Shown here in pieces: positions 11,184 through 22,700 of a stretch of DNA of 64,000 nucleotides. Made by a program: the position numbers and the translations under genes. The stretch lies in the NCBI RefSeq assembly GCF_048544455.1, contig NC_133534.1, positions 224,592,292 to 224,656,291 of the forward strand, in the 5' to 3' direction. Below the pieces are notes generated by a model, which saw only the letters and a program-made list of their open reading frames with translations, was not told the origin of the DNA and did no database searches. Positions within the stretch are counted from its first letter, which is position 1; every line of letters starts with the position of its first letter. The stretch comes from Silene latifolia. Lineage: Eukaryota; Streptophyta; Magnoliopsida; Caryophyllales; Caryophyllaceae.

Positions 11184-12766
11184 ACCAATGTATCATGCGG
11201 AGGAATAGAGACTCTTCCCGACCTCCTAGGTTCCTCAGGAATATTCACCGCAGCCGGGATTGAAGGAACAGGTTCCTCCAATGGTTGCTCGGTGTTTGGT
11301 TCTGGAATCTCCGACTGGTCGAAGGTTCTATCACTTTTTGCATTCTCGAGAAATTCCTTCTCTAAGAATGTCGCACTGGCCGCAACAAAGACACGTTGTT
11401 CGGTTGGCGAATAGAAGTAATGACCAAGTGTTCCTTTAGGATAACCTATAAAGTATGTCTTGACCGATCGCGGGCCGAGCTTATCTTCAGGTCTCCACTT
11501 GACATAAGCCTCGCAGCCCCAAACCCGTATAAAGGACAAATTAGGGACCGTTCCCTTCCATAGTTCATATGGAGTCTTGTCAACAGCTTTAGACGGACTT
11601 CGGTTAAGTATTAGAGCGGCTGACAAAAGAGCATAACCCCATAATGAATCAGGTAAAACCGTGTGACTCATCATGGATCGAACCATATCAAGTAGTGTTC
11701 GATTTCTCCGTTCGGACACACCATTAAACTGAGGTGTTCCAGGTGGAGTTAACTGTAGGGCAATCCCACAGTCCTTTATGTGTTGATCAAACTCGTGAGA
11801 AAGATACTCGCCACCACGATCCGAACGCAGTGTTTTAATCTTTCTACCCAATAGGTTATGTACCCTATTCTGGTATTCCTTGAATTTCTCAAAGGATTCA
11901 CTTTTGTGCTTCATTAAGTAGACATAGCCATATCTACTTAAATCATCCGTGAAAGTGATGAAATACCTATAGCCTTCTCGTGCGGTGATTGACATAGGAC
12001 CACATACATCCGTGTGTATGAGCCCTAATAGGTCAGCAGCGCGCATTCCAACACCTTTGAAGGAAATCCGAGTCATCTTACCGATGAGACATGATTCACA
12101 CGTGCCAAATGATTGAAAATCAAAGGCCGAGATAGCTCCATGTTTAATGAGTTGTTTTACGCGTTTCTCATTTATGTGTCCCATACGGCAGTGCCATAGA
12201 TACGTTTGATCTTTGTCACCAACCTTTAACTTTTTATTCATTACGTGTAATATTTCGGTGGTCTGATCTAAAACATAAATTCCATTCATGGAGACTGCCT
12301 TGCCATAAATCATATTGTGTAAAGAGAAAATGCAAGTATTATTCTCAATTACAAATGAAAAACCAAGTTTGTCAAGTGCAGAAACTGAAATAATGTTTTT
12401 CGAAAGACTGGGTACATAATAGCAATCATATAATGATAACTCAAATCCGCTAGGAAGCTGGATCACATATGTTCCCCTCGAGACGGCAGCCACTCTTGCT
12501 CCATTCCCGACACGCAGGTCAACCTCACCCTTTACGAGAGGTTCGAGATTTCGGAGGCCCTGCACATGATTACACAGATGAGAACCACAACCAGTATCAA
12601 GTACCCAAGTTCCGTAACTTGCGTGGTTAATCTCAATCATATGAATAAAAGTAGAAGAAGAGGAAGACATACCAACAGGTTTAACACGACCTGCCTTTAA
12701 GTCCTCATGATAAACAGGACATGTGCGTCTCCAATGCCCAGTCTTGTGGTAATGATGGCATTCCAT
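11162..12766 (-). pseudogene. Copia zinc knuckle, protease and integrase (534-aa frame)
   Basis: One uninterrupted 534-residue frame holds the end of gag and the start of pol. It begins with a CCHC-like knuckle whose second Cys is Tyr (CHHYHKTGHWRRTC). The aspartic protease motif WVLDTGCGSHLC is near residue 55, the GAG-pre-integrase HHCC motif is LWHCRMGH...CESC, and the integrase core has IHTDVCGP, LRSDRGGEY and the Glu in NGVSERRN (D,D,E all present). It ends at PRRSGRVSIPP, where an indel shifts the frame before RT. Protease cuts the polyprotein and integrase inserts the cDNA. Confidence 0.88.
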
Positions 12767-13591
12767 GTTTTCATTCTTGCTCTTTGTCGTGCCTGATGAG
12801 GTGCTCGACTCACCAGGCCCACTCTTACCTGAACCCGACTTCTTGAACTTCGCCTTACCCCTGCTAGGTTTGCACGAGCTTTGCCCTTACCCTTTCCTTT
12901 GTTTGTCACAACGAGAACATCCTGTTTCATGCTCCCACTGAACTTCATGTCCTTCTCGGTCTGTACGAGGAGGGAGTGCAGTTCATGGGGAGTTTTCTTC
13001 AAATCATTCATATAGTAATTCGCTCTAAATTGCGAATAACCATCGTGGAGTGAGTGAAGAATGCGGTCGATCACAATGTTCTCGCTGATCTTACAATCAA
13101 AGGTCTCCAGCTTCTCGACATTCTCAATCATCCGAGAATGTGCGGGCTAACCGGTTGGCCCTTTCTCGGAGTCTCGCATCAAAGAAGCGAGTGGTATGCT
13201 CATAGGTCACGATTCTCGGTGCTTTCGAGAATTCCTTGTTGAGCGTGGTGAAAATCTTGTTCGCACCATGGGCTATGAAGCGTTTCTGCAAATTGGGTTC
13301 CATTGCAAAAATGAGTACGTTTTTAATCGCACCCGCTTCCATACAGAAATCATTAAACTTGGTGATTTCAGCAACTCTAGCCGTGGGACCTGGGTTTGCC
13401 GGGATGGGCTCTAATAGATATTTGAGCTTCCCGTCCGCGCGCAGCATTCCGTAATGCCGCCTCCCGATCCGCGAAGTTTGATCCATCATTCTTGATCGAG
13501 TAGACCGATTCATCCGATTCATGAAGATCCGAAGCCAGGACTCACGGTCCAATGTGGCACTTGGCATTGGGTTATCGTAGAACCAGACCAT
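12697..13591 (-). pseudogene. Copia gag (capsid), two frames
   Basis: The minus-strand frames 13591-13124 and 13131-12697 match a copia gag: LRADGKLKYLLEPIPANPG, a capsid core with ITKFNDFCMEAGAI, then VIDRILHSLHDGYSQFRANY and a basic GKGKGKA linker before the zinc knuckle. Frameshifts are needed near 13470, 13150 and 12850. Gag forms the virus-like particle and packages RNA. Confidence 0.8.
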
Positions 13592-15544
13592 TTGTTATTT
13601 GCGTTTAAAAAAAACGTGATCTACACTTTGAAAAAGAAAGAAAAACAAAACGAAATAAGCAACTCATCGAGGTGATTTAAGTCTATTTTAAAATTCATTT
13701 TAAACATGTAGACTCTCGCACTTGTATAATTGATCTCCCTCAAGAATGATACAAGTGATCCCAAGACTCAATTTACGTAAATTGATAAGCCAACTGTTTA
13801 GCTAATTCTTCCGGAAGAACTCTTGGTCGATAGATTTCCGTAAATCCTATCTATAGTCCACCATAGTCACAGGATCGTACGAGTGACCATAGTGTTGAGA
13901 TAAAATAGGTCAATCGGTTCCAACTTACCCGACGTAGAAGGGGTCATATTATGCCTACCGACGAAGAAGGGACTCATTGAAGTTTGACCTATAAAGACCG
14001 TTCTCAATTTTTGTTTATACGAGGAAGATCCCATCAACCTAATCATAATTCATTTTAAGTGAACGAATAACTAGCGTCTGCGTGAATGAATCAATTTGGG
14101 TGATGGCTTAAAAAACGTGTGACATGAGAATGTCAATGAAAACTAACTCGTGACCTCTATATGTGTCAGTTTTCATGCAATAATTAGGTGGTTTGGTTTT
14201 TAGGCGGAATATGATGCAATCTATCGTTACATGAAAATAAATAAATGAATGCAATACGTAAATAAAATTTCCTAGTGTGGCCTATCCTAATAAAAAGAAC
14301 AAAATACAACTTTGGAATCCACCGTTGGACCCAAGAAGCTTGTCTTGTTGTTCCATCTTGATCCAGTTAGCGGGAGTGAGCATCTGGTCTCCGTCTTTGG
14401 TCTTCTCAAAAATTACAATTAAAATTACAAAATATAAACCTAATTACATTCTAATAAAAACTGTAATTACAAGTGAAAAATCCAAAACGGAGATACGAGA
14501 TCTCAAAATACAACCAAGACCGTGTTCCATCATTACGGTAACACGTTCTACTAAGGCCACACTAAGTTACAACCGTTTGCAAAAATAAATAAATACGTAA
14601 TAAAAGGCATTCATAAGGATTCAAAATTAACGATAAATAAAAATGCATCAACTAAAAAACGAATTCATTCGTGACATAATTCCGTAATTATGTTAAATTT
14701 ATCCAAACCACCTTTTAATGATTAAAATTCATGTGATAAAACCGCTTCTATCATTTAATTTTAATCCATTACAATCCGTTACTTTAAATACGCTTTAAAA
14801 TAACTTAATGGTACGTGTGTGAACCGTTTCACAATCATAGCGAGTGTACAATATCCGTATAATGTACATTTTGTAGCCAAAAGAAAATTTAAAGCAAAAG
14901 GAATAAATTTTCAAAGTGTCAAAAAGTAAATCCCTCGATCCAGGGACACGGGTGCTCGATCGAGAACGAAAGGGCTCGATCGATCTGAAGCGCAAGTCGA
15001 TCGAGAGGTGTGCTAATCGGGAAGTACTCGATCGACAAAACTGGTAGTCGATCGAGGACTTATATCAACTTAATCTTGCTCGATCGAGTACGATGACTTC
15101 TCGATCAAGCGGTGGGGTTTTAAAAGCGTGTCGATCGAGTGCATGACAAGGACTCGATCGAGTAAAAACATGTCAGAAAAACCATTCGATCGACTAAAAA
15201 CATGCTCGATCGAGGGAAAAAGTTTCTGGAAAACATAAAACCCTCGTGAAAACATTTTGACAAGACAAAATCAATTGCAATTTTGATCAAAAACGCATCA
15301 AAAACAATTTAACAATTGACAAAACTTGACATGTTTTGTAATCTCGTATAAAACAACAATATGCATAAAAACAAATCAAAAACAAGATGATAAAACCGTG
15401 TAAAACATGTCACGGTTTCAACAAGAACAAAAACCGAATCAGCCGTGTATACATGGCACGGAATTCGAGACAAAACAATCGTTTCAAAATCGGTTTTATG
15501 AAAAACACATGGAAAAATTTACGTGGCCTCGCTCTGATACCACT
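13592..15544 (-). other. Copia 5' leader with primer binding site and CTCGATCGAG repeats
   Basis: About 1.95 kb of leader without coding sequence separates the 5' LTR from gag. The PBS complement (GCTCTGATACCA) is at 15531-15542, two bases from the LTR. Between about 14930 and 15220, around a dozen copies of the palindrome TCGATCGA, often as CTCGATCGAG, are scattered every 20-30 bp. Confidence 0.7.
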
Positions 15545-16529
15545 TGTGGGGTAATATCCGTATAAGACCCTCTAAATTTAGGACTATAACGTAAATTTAG
15601 CATGCGATTATCGTCATAAAACATAAATACAATAGAGAAACGATAAGGAACAAGAATTAACCTCGGGTCCTTTATAGTGCGGCGTAAAAAGAAGAAATCA
15701 AACGAGATTCCCTCCTAATTGTTGCACCCAAGACTTGTCCGAGATATGCCCTTGTGCTAGATGGTGTTCTCCGATTGCCTTGCAATATTGGGAGAACTTG
15801 TTGTGAGGTTTTCGAGATGTGAGATCTAGGTTTCAGAGAGAAAATGTCTCCAAAACCCTTGTTTTCTGTAAAATGAATTGTCTAGGTTAAAAGGAGAGGG
15901 AGTCTCTCCTTTTGTTAACCTCGGCCAGCCGTGGGTTTGCATGGGGAAGTGGGCTTCCACTTCCTCTTAATTTTACCTCGTGGACCGGCTCATAAATTGC
16001 TAAATGTATATGACGCGGTTTATTATAAATCGTCATCGGTTATCGGCTATTAAAACATCAACTAATAACACGGGTTAGTTGAAGTATTAATACATGTCCG
16101 ACAAAGACGATATTGTATAATTAATTCAATATACATTAATTAAATATAAAACGCTTATATTTAATTTTACGAATTAACTGGTTAATTCGCCTTAGCCCAT
16201 GATATCTAATCGGTATTAAATATAATATCTCAACATCACATTTTGACTAATTACTAGTCAAATGACTCGGACTAACTGGTTAGTCAAATTTGGCATCTAC
16301 ATGACTGTATTTTCATACCGTCACATCTCTCGAACGTATCCTATAGGTGTGACTTTTAGGGATCAGTTGATCACCGCCATCTGTATGACAATAACGTCAA
16401 ACTTATCTAGCAAGCCAACCGTTATTGATAAACGTGGATCAACTGATAATAATACCAAAGGTATGCCCTTTGATCCTTTTAGAGATTTATAAGTCCTTGC
16501 ACTAACTGTTAAGGACACAAACCCCAACA
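15545..16529 (-). repeat. 5' LTR of the 8.8-kb copia element
   Basis: A 985-bp direct repeat of 7717-8701, followed by the second TCCGA target copy at 16530-16534 and adjoined internally by the tRNA primer site. Confidence 0.95.
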
Positions 16530-16534
16530 TCCGA

Positions 16535-16787
16535 AAATAATCAATTAAACACACTAATCTGGTATAAACTCCCTTATCTCTCTACAATATACTTTGTGCC
16601 AAGTAATACACAACTTAATCCCTTTTAAGTTTACTGACTTGAGCGTCGGAGTGAGTTCGCTCGGTGCCAAGCCGAGCCCTCAGTTTGTTCATTGTTTCAG
16701 GAGAGGCCGAAAGGAAGAGTCAAGCAAAGTCATCATTCTACAAGCTTACGTGGTAACAAATCCTGCTCCGGAATTACACCCGGAACA
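16535..16787 (+). repeat. 3' LTR of the Tat element, right piece
   Basis: This continues the interrupted LTR after the second TCCGA target copy and ends ...CACCCGGAACA with the expected CA. Joined, the two pieces give an LTR of about 590 bp. Confidence 0.55.
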
Positions 16788-18389
16788 GAGTTTATATAAG
16801 GAGTTCACTTTGTTAGCTGTTGTATTGAACACATACTTATGGACTACATGAGTTAATGTTCCGACCTAACCCATATTTGACATGACCAATATTCTAAACT
16901 TCAATTTGACAAGGTTAAAGTTGTCCAGTATGATTCAGGTCGGAACATGGTAAGAAAACGGGTCAAAATTTGTGTATGCCACCTTTTTAACCGTTTTAAA
17001 ACTGAAAAAGATAAATTGTTTATAAAATAAATCGACTTTGCCATTACCGCTTTATTTAATCGTATGCAATACGTACATCACATATATTGTAGAAGATATA
17101 AACATCAAGTTTTTTTAATATATTTTTTTTAAATTATAATATTTGTGATTTAGATGTTTGTTAATATTTTTTTAATAATTATTTTACATTGATATATGAA
17201 TGTTAAATTTTAGATTTAATATTTACATGTATTTTATATTATATATCTATGCGTGTGAATTCCCAAAGGTAACAATATTATCTAATTTTGTTAAATGTTT
17301 GGTGATAACAAATGTTTGAAAAACAACCCGTGCAATTTGCACGGGCTTAAAACTAGTTCTCTCTAATTATCTCTTTCCTTTATTTCACAATACGTTATTA
17401 ACATGAATTCTAATCAACTGAACTGTTTGTTATATTTGAATTCATGTTTTCCATTTGGTTTAATTTAAATGATTTACATGTGAATGTTTTGATTCGTTTG
17501 TCAAGTTTTTGCCATGTTTTTGTTTTAACTTTTGGTCAATATATTTTTTATAAATTTTAATTTAAAGCATCATGAAACGTATGTGAATGCAGATAAGTCA
17601 AGACAAAGCATCACGTGGGTAATCTGAGGGGGAAGAAATACAAAAGGCACGAAGCTGAGGTAAAATTAAAGGTAAAAAAACGTAAGATAGAAACTGATAA
17701 GGTATGGTTGAAAAGTTTCCGCTGTAAATTTTGGATAAATATTTTGTTCATATATATTTTTGTAACTGACAAAAAAAAAAAGTTGTCTTCTTGATTCAAA
17801 CTATTTATATTTTAAAAAAATATGTAATTGTGTTGTAATATATATCGTAATTTGTCAAGTATTTGTTATACATTTATATGCAAACATTGACGTTCAATTT
17901 TATGGATAAAAATAAACATCCAAATCTTAAGAAAATATAGAATTATCCGGTGCATTCCACGGGTGACAAAACTAGTAAAGTTTTAAAAAAAATTGGCCAA
18001 AAAAAAAGTTTTAAAGGAGCCATTAACCTTTACACAAAATCTCATTATAGACGACAACTATCCGTTTATAACTAAAGACGGCCCAAGTAACATACCACAT
18101 TATGAATAAGACAAACAACAACTTGCGTGATGAAACCTAAAAATATCACCACTTTAAGGGTATTTGACCCGTGTCTTGCTATAGACGGAGACTTGTTGTA
18201 ACCTTTAACATTGTAAGTTGTAACCGATTATTTCCCACCGTAAAAACCAAAGAAAAAAGTGTTGGAAGTTTGAAAAATAAGCAGGGTTGAAACTTGAAAA
18301 AGGAGGAAACAGAAATGGGAGAGAGCAACGTGGGGGCCACCTTTTCCTCTAGGCTCTTACCATACTATAAACAGCGCGTCTTGCTTCAT
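16788..18389. other. AT-rich intergenic DNA with two Helitron-like 3' ends
   Basis: No gene is seen. Two GC hairpins followed by CTAG|T look like Helitron 3' termini. One is CCCGTGCAATTTGCACGGG plus CTTAAAACTAG ending at 17356, the other an imperfect CCGGTGCATTCCACGGG plus TGACAAAACTAG ending at 17975. Matching 5' TC ends were not identified. Confidence 0.45.
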
Positions 18390-18605
18390 ACGGCTGTTTC
18401 CCGTTTGAAATAAGACGGGTAACATGTTTTTATTTTACAATAAAATGATGTTATTTTCTGATAACATATTACCATTATTTTTCACATCATTTTTAGGGTA
18501 AACATTAACGCCTCTAATCATAACATTTTGTGGATTAAATGGTTACATTTTCTTAAAAAATGACAACATTTTATCCGTCTTATTTCAGACGGGAAAACCG
18601 CCCGT
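18390..18605. mobile_element. MITE with about 30-bp inverted ends, in the Ca2+-ATPase promoter
   Basis: The left end ACGGCTGTTTCCCGTTTGAA continues AATAAGACGG. The right end is its inverse, with TTCCCGTCTGAAATAAGACGG read on the minus strand. The 216-bp body is AT-rich and non-coding. It lies between two TATA-like sites 5' of the Ca2+-ATPase gene. No clear target duplication was found, so the superfamily is left open. Confidence 0.7.
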
Positions 18606-18624
18606 CTAAAATAAAATTTGCGTA

Positions 18625-18632
18625 CTATAAAA
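18625..18632 (+). promoter_or_regulatory. TATA box of the Ca2+-ATPase gene
   Basis: CTATAAAA lies 119 bp before the start codon and about 20 bp after the MITE. An expected start site about 30 bp downstream leaves a 5' UTR of roughly 90 bp. A second TATA-like site (CTATAAAC, 18365-18372) lies on the other side of the MITE. Confidence 0.55.
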
Positions 18633-18750
18633 TGCAGCTCTCGAATAAATGCACCCCCATTCGCATTTTCTGCCCTCCATTACCCAAACGTCGTGGGCAG
18701 AGCATACAACTCCTCTTAATTAGTTGTATCCAAAATAAAATAAAATAAAA

Positions 18751-19748
18751 ATGGAGAAGAAATTGCTGAAAGACTTCGATTTGCCTGTGAAACATCCGCC
18801 TTTGGAGTCTCTTCAGAAGTGGCGCAACGCCGTGGGATCAATCATCCTTAATCGTCGTCGTCGTTTTCGTTATGGCGCCAACATCGAGTCTCGCTCCAAA
18901 GCTGCTAACACTCGCCAGGTACATACATACTCCCTTCCATTTCGTCTCACAATGTCAATTCATTATTGTAACTCAAAACTTGTAATCCGGTTAGTCTTAA
19001 TTCGTGCATACACACAAACTCAAATAAAACCGTTTAAATCAAATCAATCAATCAATAATATCTTATGAATTTCATTGGGTCAATTATAGAAACGTTTGTT
19101 AAGGAATCGATTGTGTATGTCTACATTATATTCAACAAATGACGTTCTATGAATTTCAATGCATAGATTTTAATTTTTCCTAAAAAGTCAAAACTTTGAT
19201 ACGGGTAATTATTATTCTTTGGTTGTAAAATGGATGGTGAATACATACCCGATGATGTCAACTTGATTGTGCTTGTTTGGTATAGAATTTCAGCGGTTTA
19301 TTTAGTAGAATGTTTATTAGGGTATGCGTTATAATTTGTCAACAGTCTCCTTTTCCTAATCCTAGTCGTAAAAAGTAAACGCCCTTGTTCTTTAATTTAT
19401 GCTATACTGCTATTCCTAATTCCTAATACTACTGCTGCTCGTTTGCTCATTAGTCATTACTGATTTACCATTCTACCCCTGCATGAGTCTTACATGGAGT
19501 ACCAAATATGACTCGTTTTCCTTTTATTATTTATACAAGCGTATGTATCACTTTTTTTACCACCTAGTTTCCCTCACCTTCATAGCTTCATGAATTCTAA
19601 ATTCTAATCTTATTTACTGCCAATTTGTATCAAATTATTTCATTATTACTGTATTTACTTACGTCAATGTAAATAAATTTAGCTTATTTTTTTTCTCTCA
19701 TCCAAACGCATGTTATAAGAGGATCTTATTGTGAATTACAGTACTTAT

Positions 19749-19783
<35 letters not shown>

Positions 19784-22700
19784 ATTCCTTGAATTTGTTT
19801 TTGGGTTTGCGAATCATTGAATTGTAATGGTGCATTCTCGTGTTATTCTTTAATGTATTAGGAATTTGTAAGAATTAGGATGTTTTTGAAGCATTGACAA
19901 TTAGTATTGCATGTGTCGAGCCATATAAAGGTGCGTGGATTCTGATCAATGAATGTATACATTATTATTACTCAGTACCAATTAGTGTTGCATGCAATTA
20001 TTCTTGTGAATTCTGACACGGAATTTTTTCAGTTGTGTCACGTCTACGTGTTTTCTTTTTCATTTTTCGCCATTATAATTTATAATGCTTCTTGTGTTAA
20101 AACTTAAAGGCAAATTCTCCCTTATGACGGAGGGTATCCGTCACAAACTTGTGACGGGTACCATATTGTCTCACAAAAAACCCATAGGGGGTGAGAGATG
20201 GAGCACATGGGGTGGGTGCCCACCTTGTCCCCTTTACCCATTTCCAATCACAAAATACCCGTCGCAATATCCGACCCGTAGGGAGACCTACTGAAACGTA
20301 AAAGCTCTGATCTTCTAGCTCTGTCTAATTCAGAAACTATCTAGTGGGAATTTTAACGCCAATTGGAAAACAACACGTCTATTTGTGTATTTTCAAAGTA
20401 AAACAATGGATGACTATAAATGAGATGGAGAGAGTTTTTTTTTACTACTCCTATATTTAGGGGTGAGCAAAAATATACGATATGGTTTTATAATACGGAT
20501 ACGATACGATATACGGTTTGAGTTATAAGAATTTCCGTATATACGATACGAAAATCCGTATATACGATACGGTTTTATAAAAACCGTACCGTATACGGTC
20601 GGGAAAAAACGAAATCGTATATGCGGTTTCTGACACGGTTTAAAGTTTTTGTATAAAAAAAGTTAAAAAAATGCAAAGTTCCTCTTTCAACTCCACTCTT
20701 TTAATGTTTTTTACGACTTTTTTTTAATAATTTATCTCAATAAACAAAAATAAGCCATTTATAAGAGGTGGTCATGTTAGAGGTAATTATTAACTCTTGA
20801 ATAATTAGAATGTTTAATTGGGTATTTGTCACCAAACCGTATCTGTATATACGGATTCCATATACACAGTTTTTCCGGGTACCCGAAACCGTATATACGG
20901 TTAAACCGTATCGGATCCGTATAGTGATTTTTGCGATTTTTAAAACCGTATATCCGATACGGTTTTCAAAACCGTATCAGGTACACGGTTTTGCTCACCC
21001 CTACCTATATTGACTTAGTTCATTATTTAAAACAAGTGAGAGTGTATGGTGGTGTTAACAAAAAGGAAATAACAACAATATAAATGTGATTATAAAATAA
21101 ACTAGTGTCAATCCCGCGCAAATACACGATTTTTTAGATAGGAATATTAAAGAAAATAACAAATATACAACTGTTATTTAACTCAATTTTAAATTTTAAT
21201 TGTAAAATTTATTATTATTAATGTTTTGTATTAATCGGTGGAAAAGGAAAGTTTAGTATATTCCAGTTGTAAAAATAATATAATGAAAGCTTAATTACAG
21301 ATATAATATAATAAAATCCCAATTACAGATATGATATAATGAAAGCCCAATTATAGCCAAATTCATTTAGGCGGGAAAATTTGGGAGATTTCTTGTTCTC
21401 TTAGTATAAGGGGGATTAATGCCCAACAAACGTAATACTATAATTATATAGTTTAGGAGTATGACGTTATATTAGTTGTGAATGTGCAGTCTCATTATGT
21501 CTCCACAGACTCCACAAGTTAGTAGCTACTTCTCATCCGTTTTGGCGTTGTTTTACTTTAAAGTACATGGGAGTGTGGTTGTGGATTAATAATCTATGAA
21601 TGAAATATTTATTGAATAAATTGACATTGTGACTCTTCTAATAACATTTGTAACATACAGATTATAAAGATAGGCTGCAGGAATAAATAATCTATGAAAG
21701 AAATATTATTTTCAATATATATACAAATTTGTTTTGCAAATTGTGCCATCACTGCTTTAAGCCTTGGGTTTCGTTGTCTTGGTGCTTCTCATGCATATTA
21801 AAAAACAATTATTGGAAGAGTAATACTATGTTAGTAGTTGGGATTATATTGTAGGTATTTCTCCTAAAGTATAAATTCCTGCAAGGTAGCTCTTATACCT
21901 TTTTCTACTTGATTCTCTTTATTTATGCTTCTTGTTGATAATGTGATTACACTAGTTACCATCTAACGTAGAATCTCATTATGGCATGATGCAATCATGC
22001 TACTATAGTGAAGAGTCATTATTGATCCAATCAAGACCTTGTGCAGTAGATGCCTTCTACATCCTACTTCTATTACTCTTGGGACTTGACCACTAATGGA
22101 AGCTTCAAATCCTTTTTTTCCTTAGCTTCGCCTCTAAGAATGGAACAAGAGCTGCCTAGATTGGCCATTCCAAGGGGAGAAAAATAATTATATAAACATT
22201 TTAAGGAATTTTATTTAGTTTACTACTGCTGGATTCATGTGAGATTACGAGTGCACCATGAACTTGAAGTATGGGTATTAGGGCTGTACATGAGTTGAGC
22301 CTGCTCGACAAGCTCTCGGGATCGGCTCGGTCAAAGCTCGGCTCGAGAACGGTCAACCTAAGCTCGAGCCCGGGCTCGAGCCAAGCCGAGCCCAAACCGA
22401 GCTGAACTCGAGCACACTAAGGCTCGAAAGCTTGTTTGAGCTCATTATCTTTTAAATTACTTATTTTTTATCAATATATTTACTTAAATTATATCACTTT
22501 TATGATACATAAATCAACATATTAGTTTATAAAATAAAATAACATAATAAATGTTATTTTAAGCTAACAAAAAGATAAAATGCTAGTTTGAATTTGATTT
22601 TTTTAACACAAATTACGTTATAAATTATAATCAAAATAATGCTCAAAAAAATGGTATGCAAGCAAAGCTCGAGCTCGAGTTCGGGCTCGTAAAATATTAC

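Larger units (their letters stand above)
7717..16529 (-). mobile_element. Complete Ty1/copia retrotransposon, minus strand, young insertion in a Tat LTR
   Basis: Two 985-bp LTRs (7717-8701 and 15545-16529) flank gag and pol in copia order on the minus strand. A perfect 5-bp target duplication TCCGA lies at 7712-7716 and 16530-16534. LTR ends read TGTTGGGG...CCCCACA in element orientation. The primer binding site TGGTATCAGAGC (initiator Met tRNA type) is at 15531-15542 and the polypurine tract abuts the 3' LTR at 8702. By eye the LTRs differ at about five of 985 sites, so the insertion is recent. The reading frame is nevertheless broken in several places. Total length is 8813 bp, with a long 5' leader (about 13.6-15.5 kb). 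Confidence 0.95.
1..16787 (+). mobile_element. Ty3/gypsy Tat-lineage LTR retrotransposon, 3' part, split by a nested copia element
   Basis: The sequence shows, in order, reverse transcriptase, a decayed RNase H, a second archaeal-type RNase H, integrase, a repeat-rich spacer, an antisense ORF, a purine tract (GCTGGGGGCAAAT, 7371-7383) and a 3' LTR. A second, archaeal-type RNase H after the native one and a large extra ORF between integrase and the 3' LTR are known hallmarks of the plant Tat/Ogre/Retand group. The 5' LTR, gag and protease lie left of the window. Many frameshifts and stops show the copy is dead. Bases 7717-16534 are the inserted copia element plus one copy of its target duplication and do not belong to this element. 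Confidence 0.85.

Noticed and set aside
18030-18210. MITE bounded by TATAGACG motifs
   Set aside because: The two ends match only over a few bases and no duplication was found.
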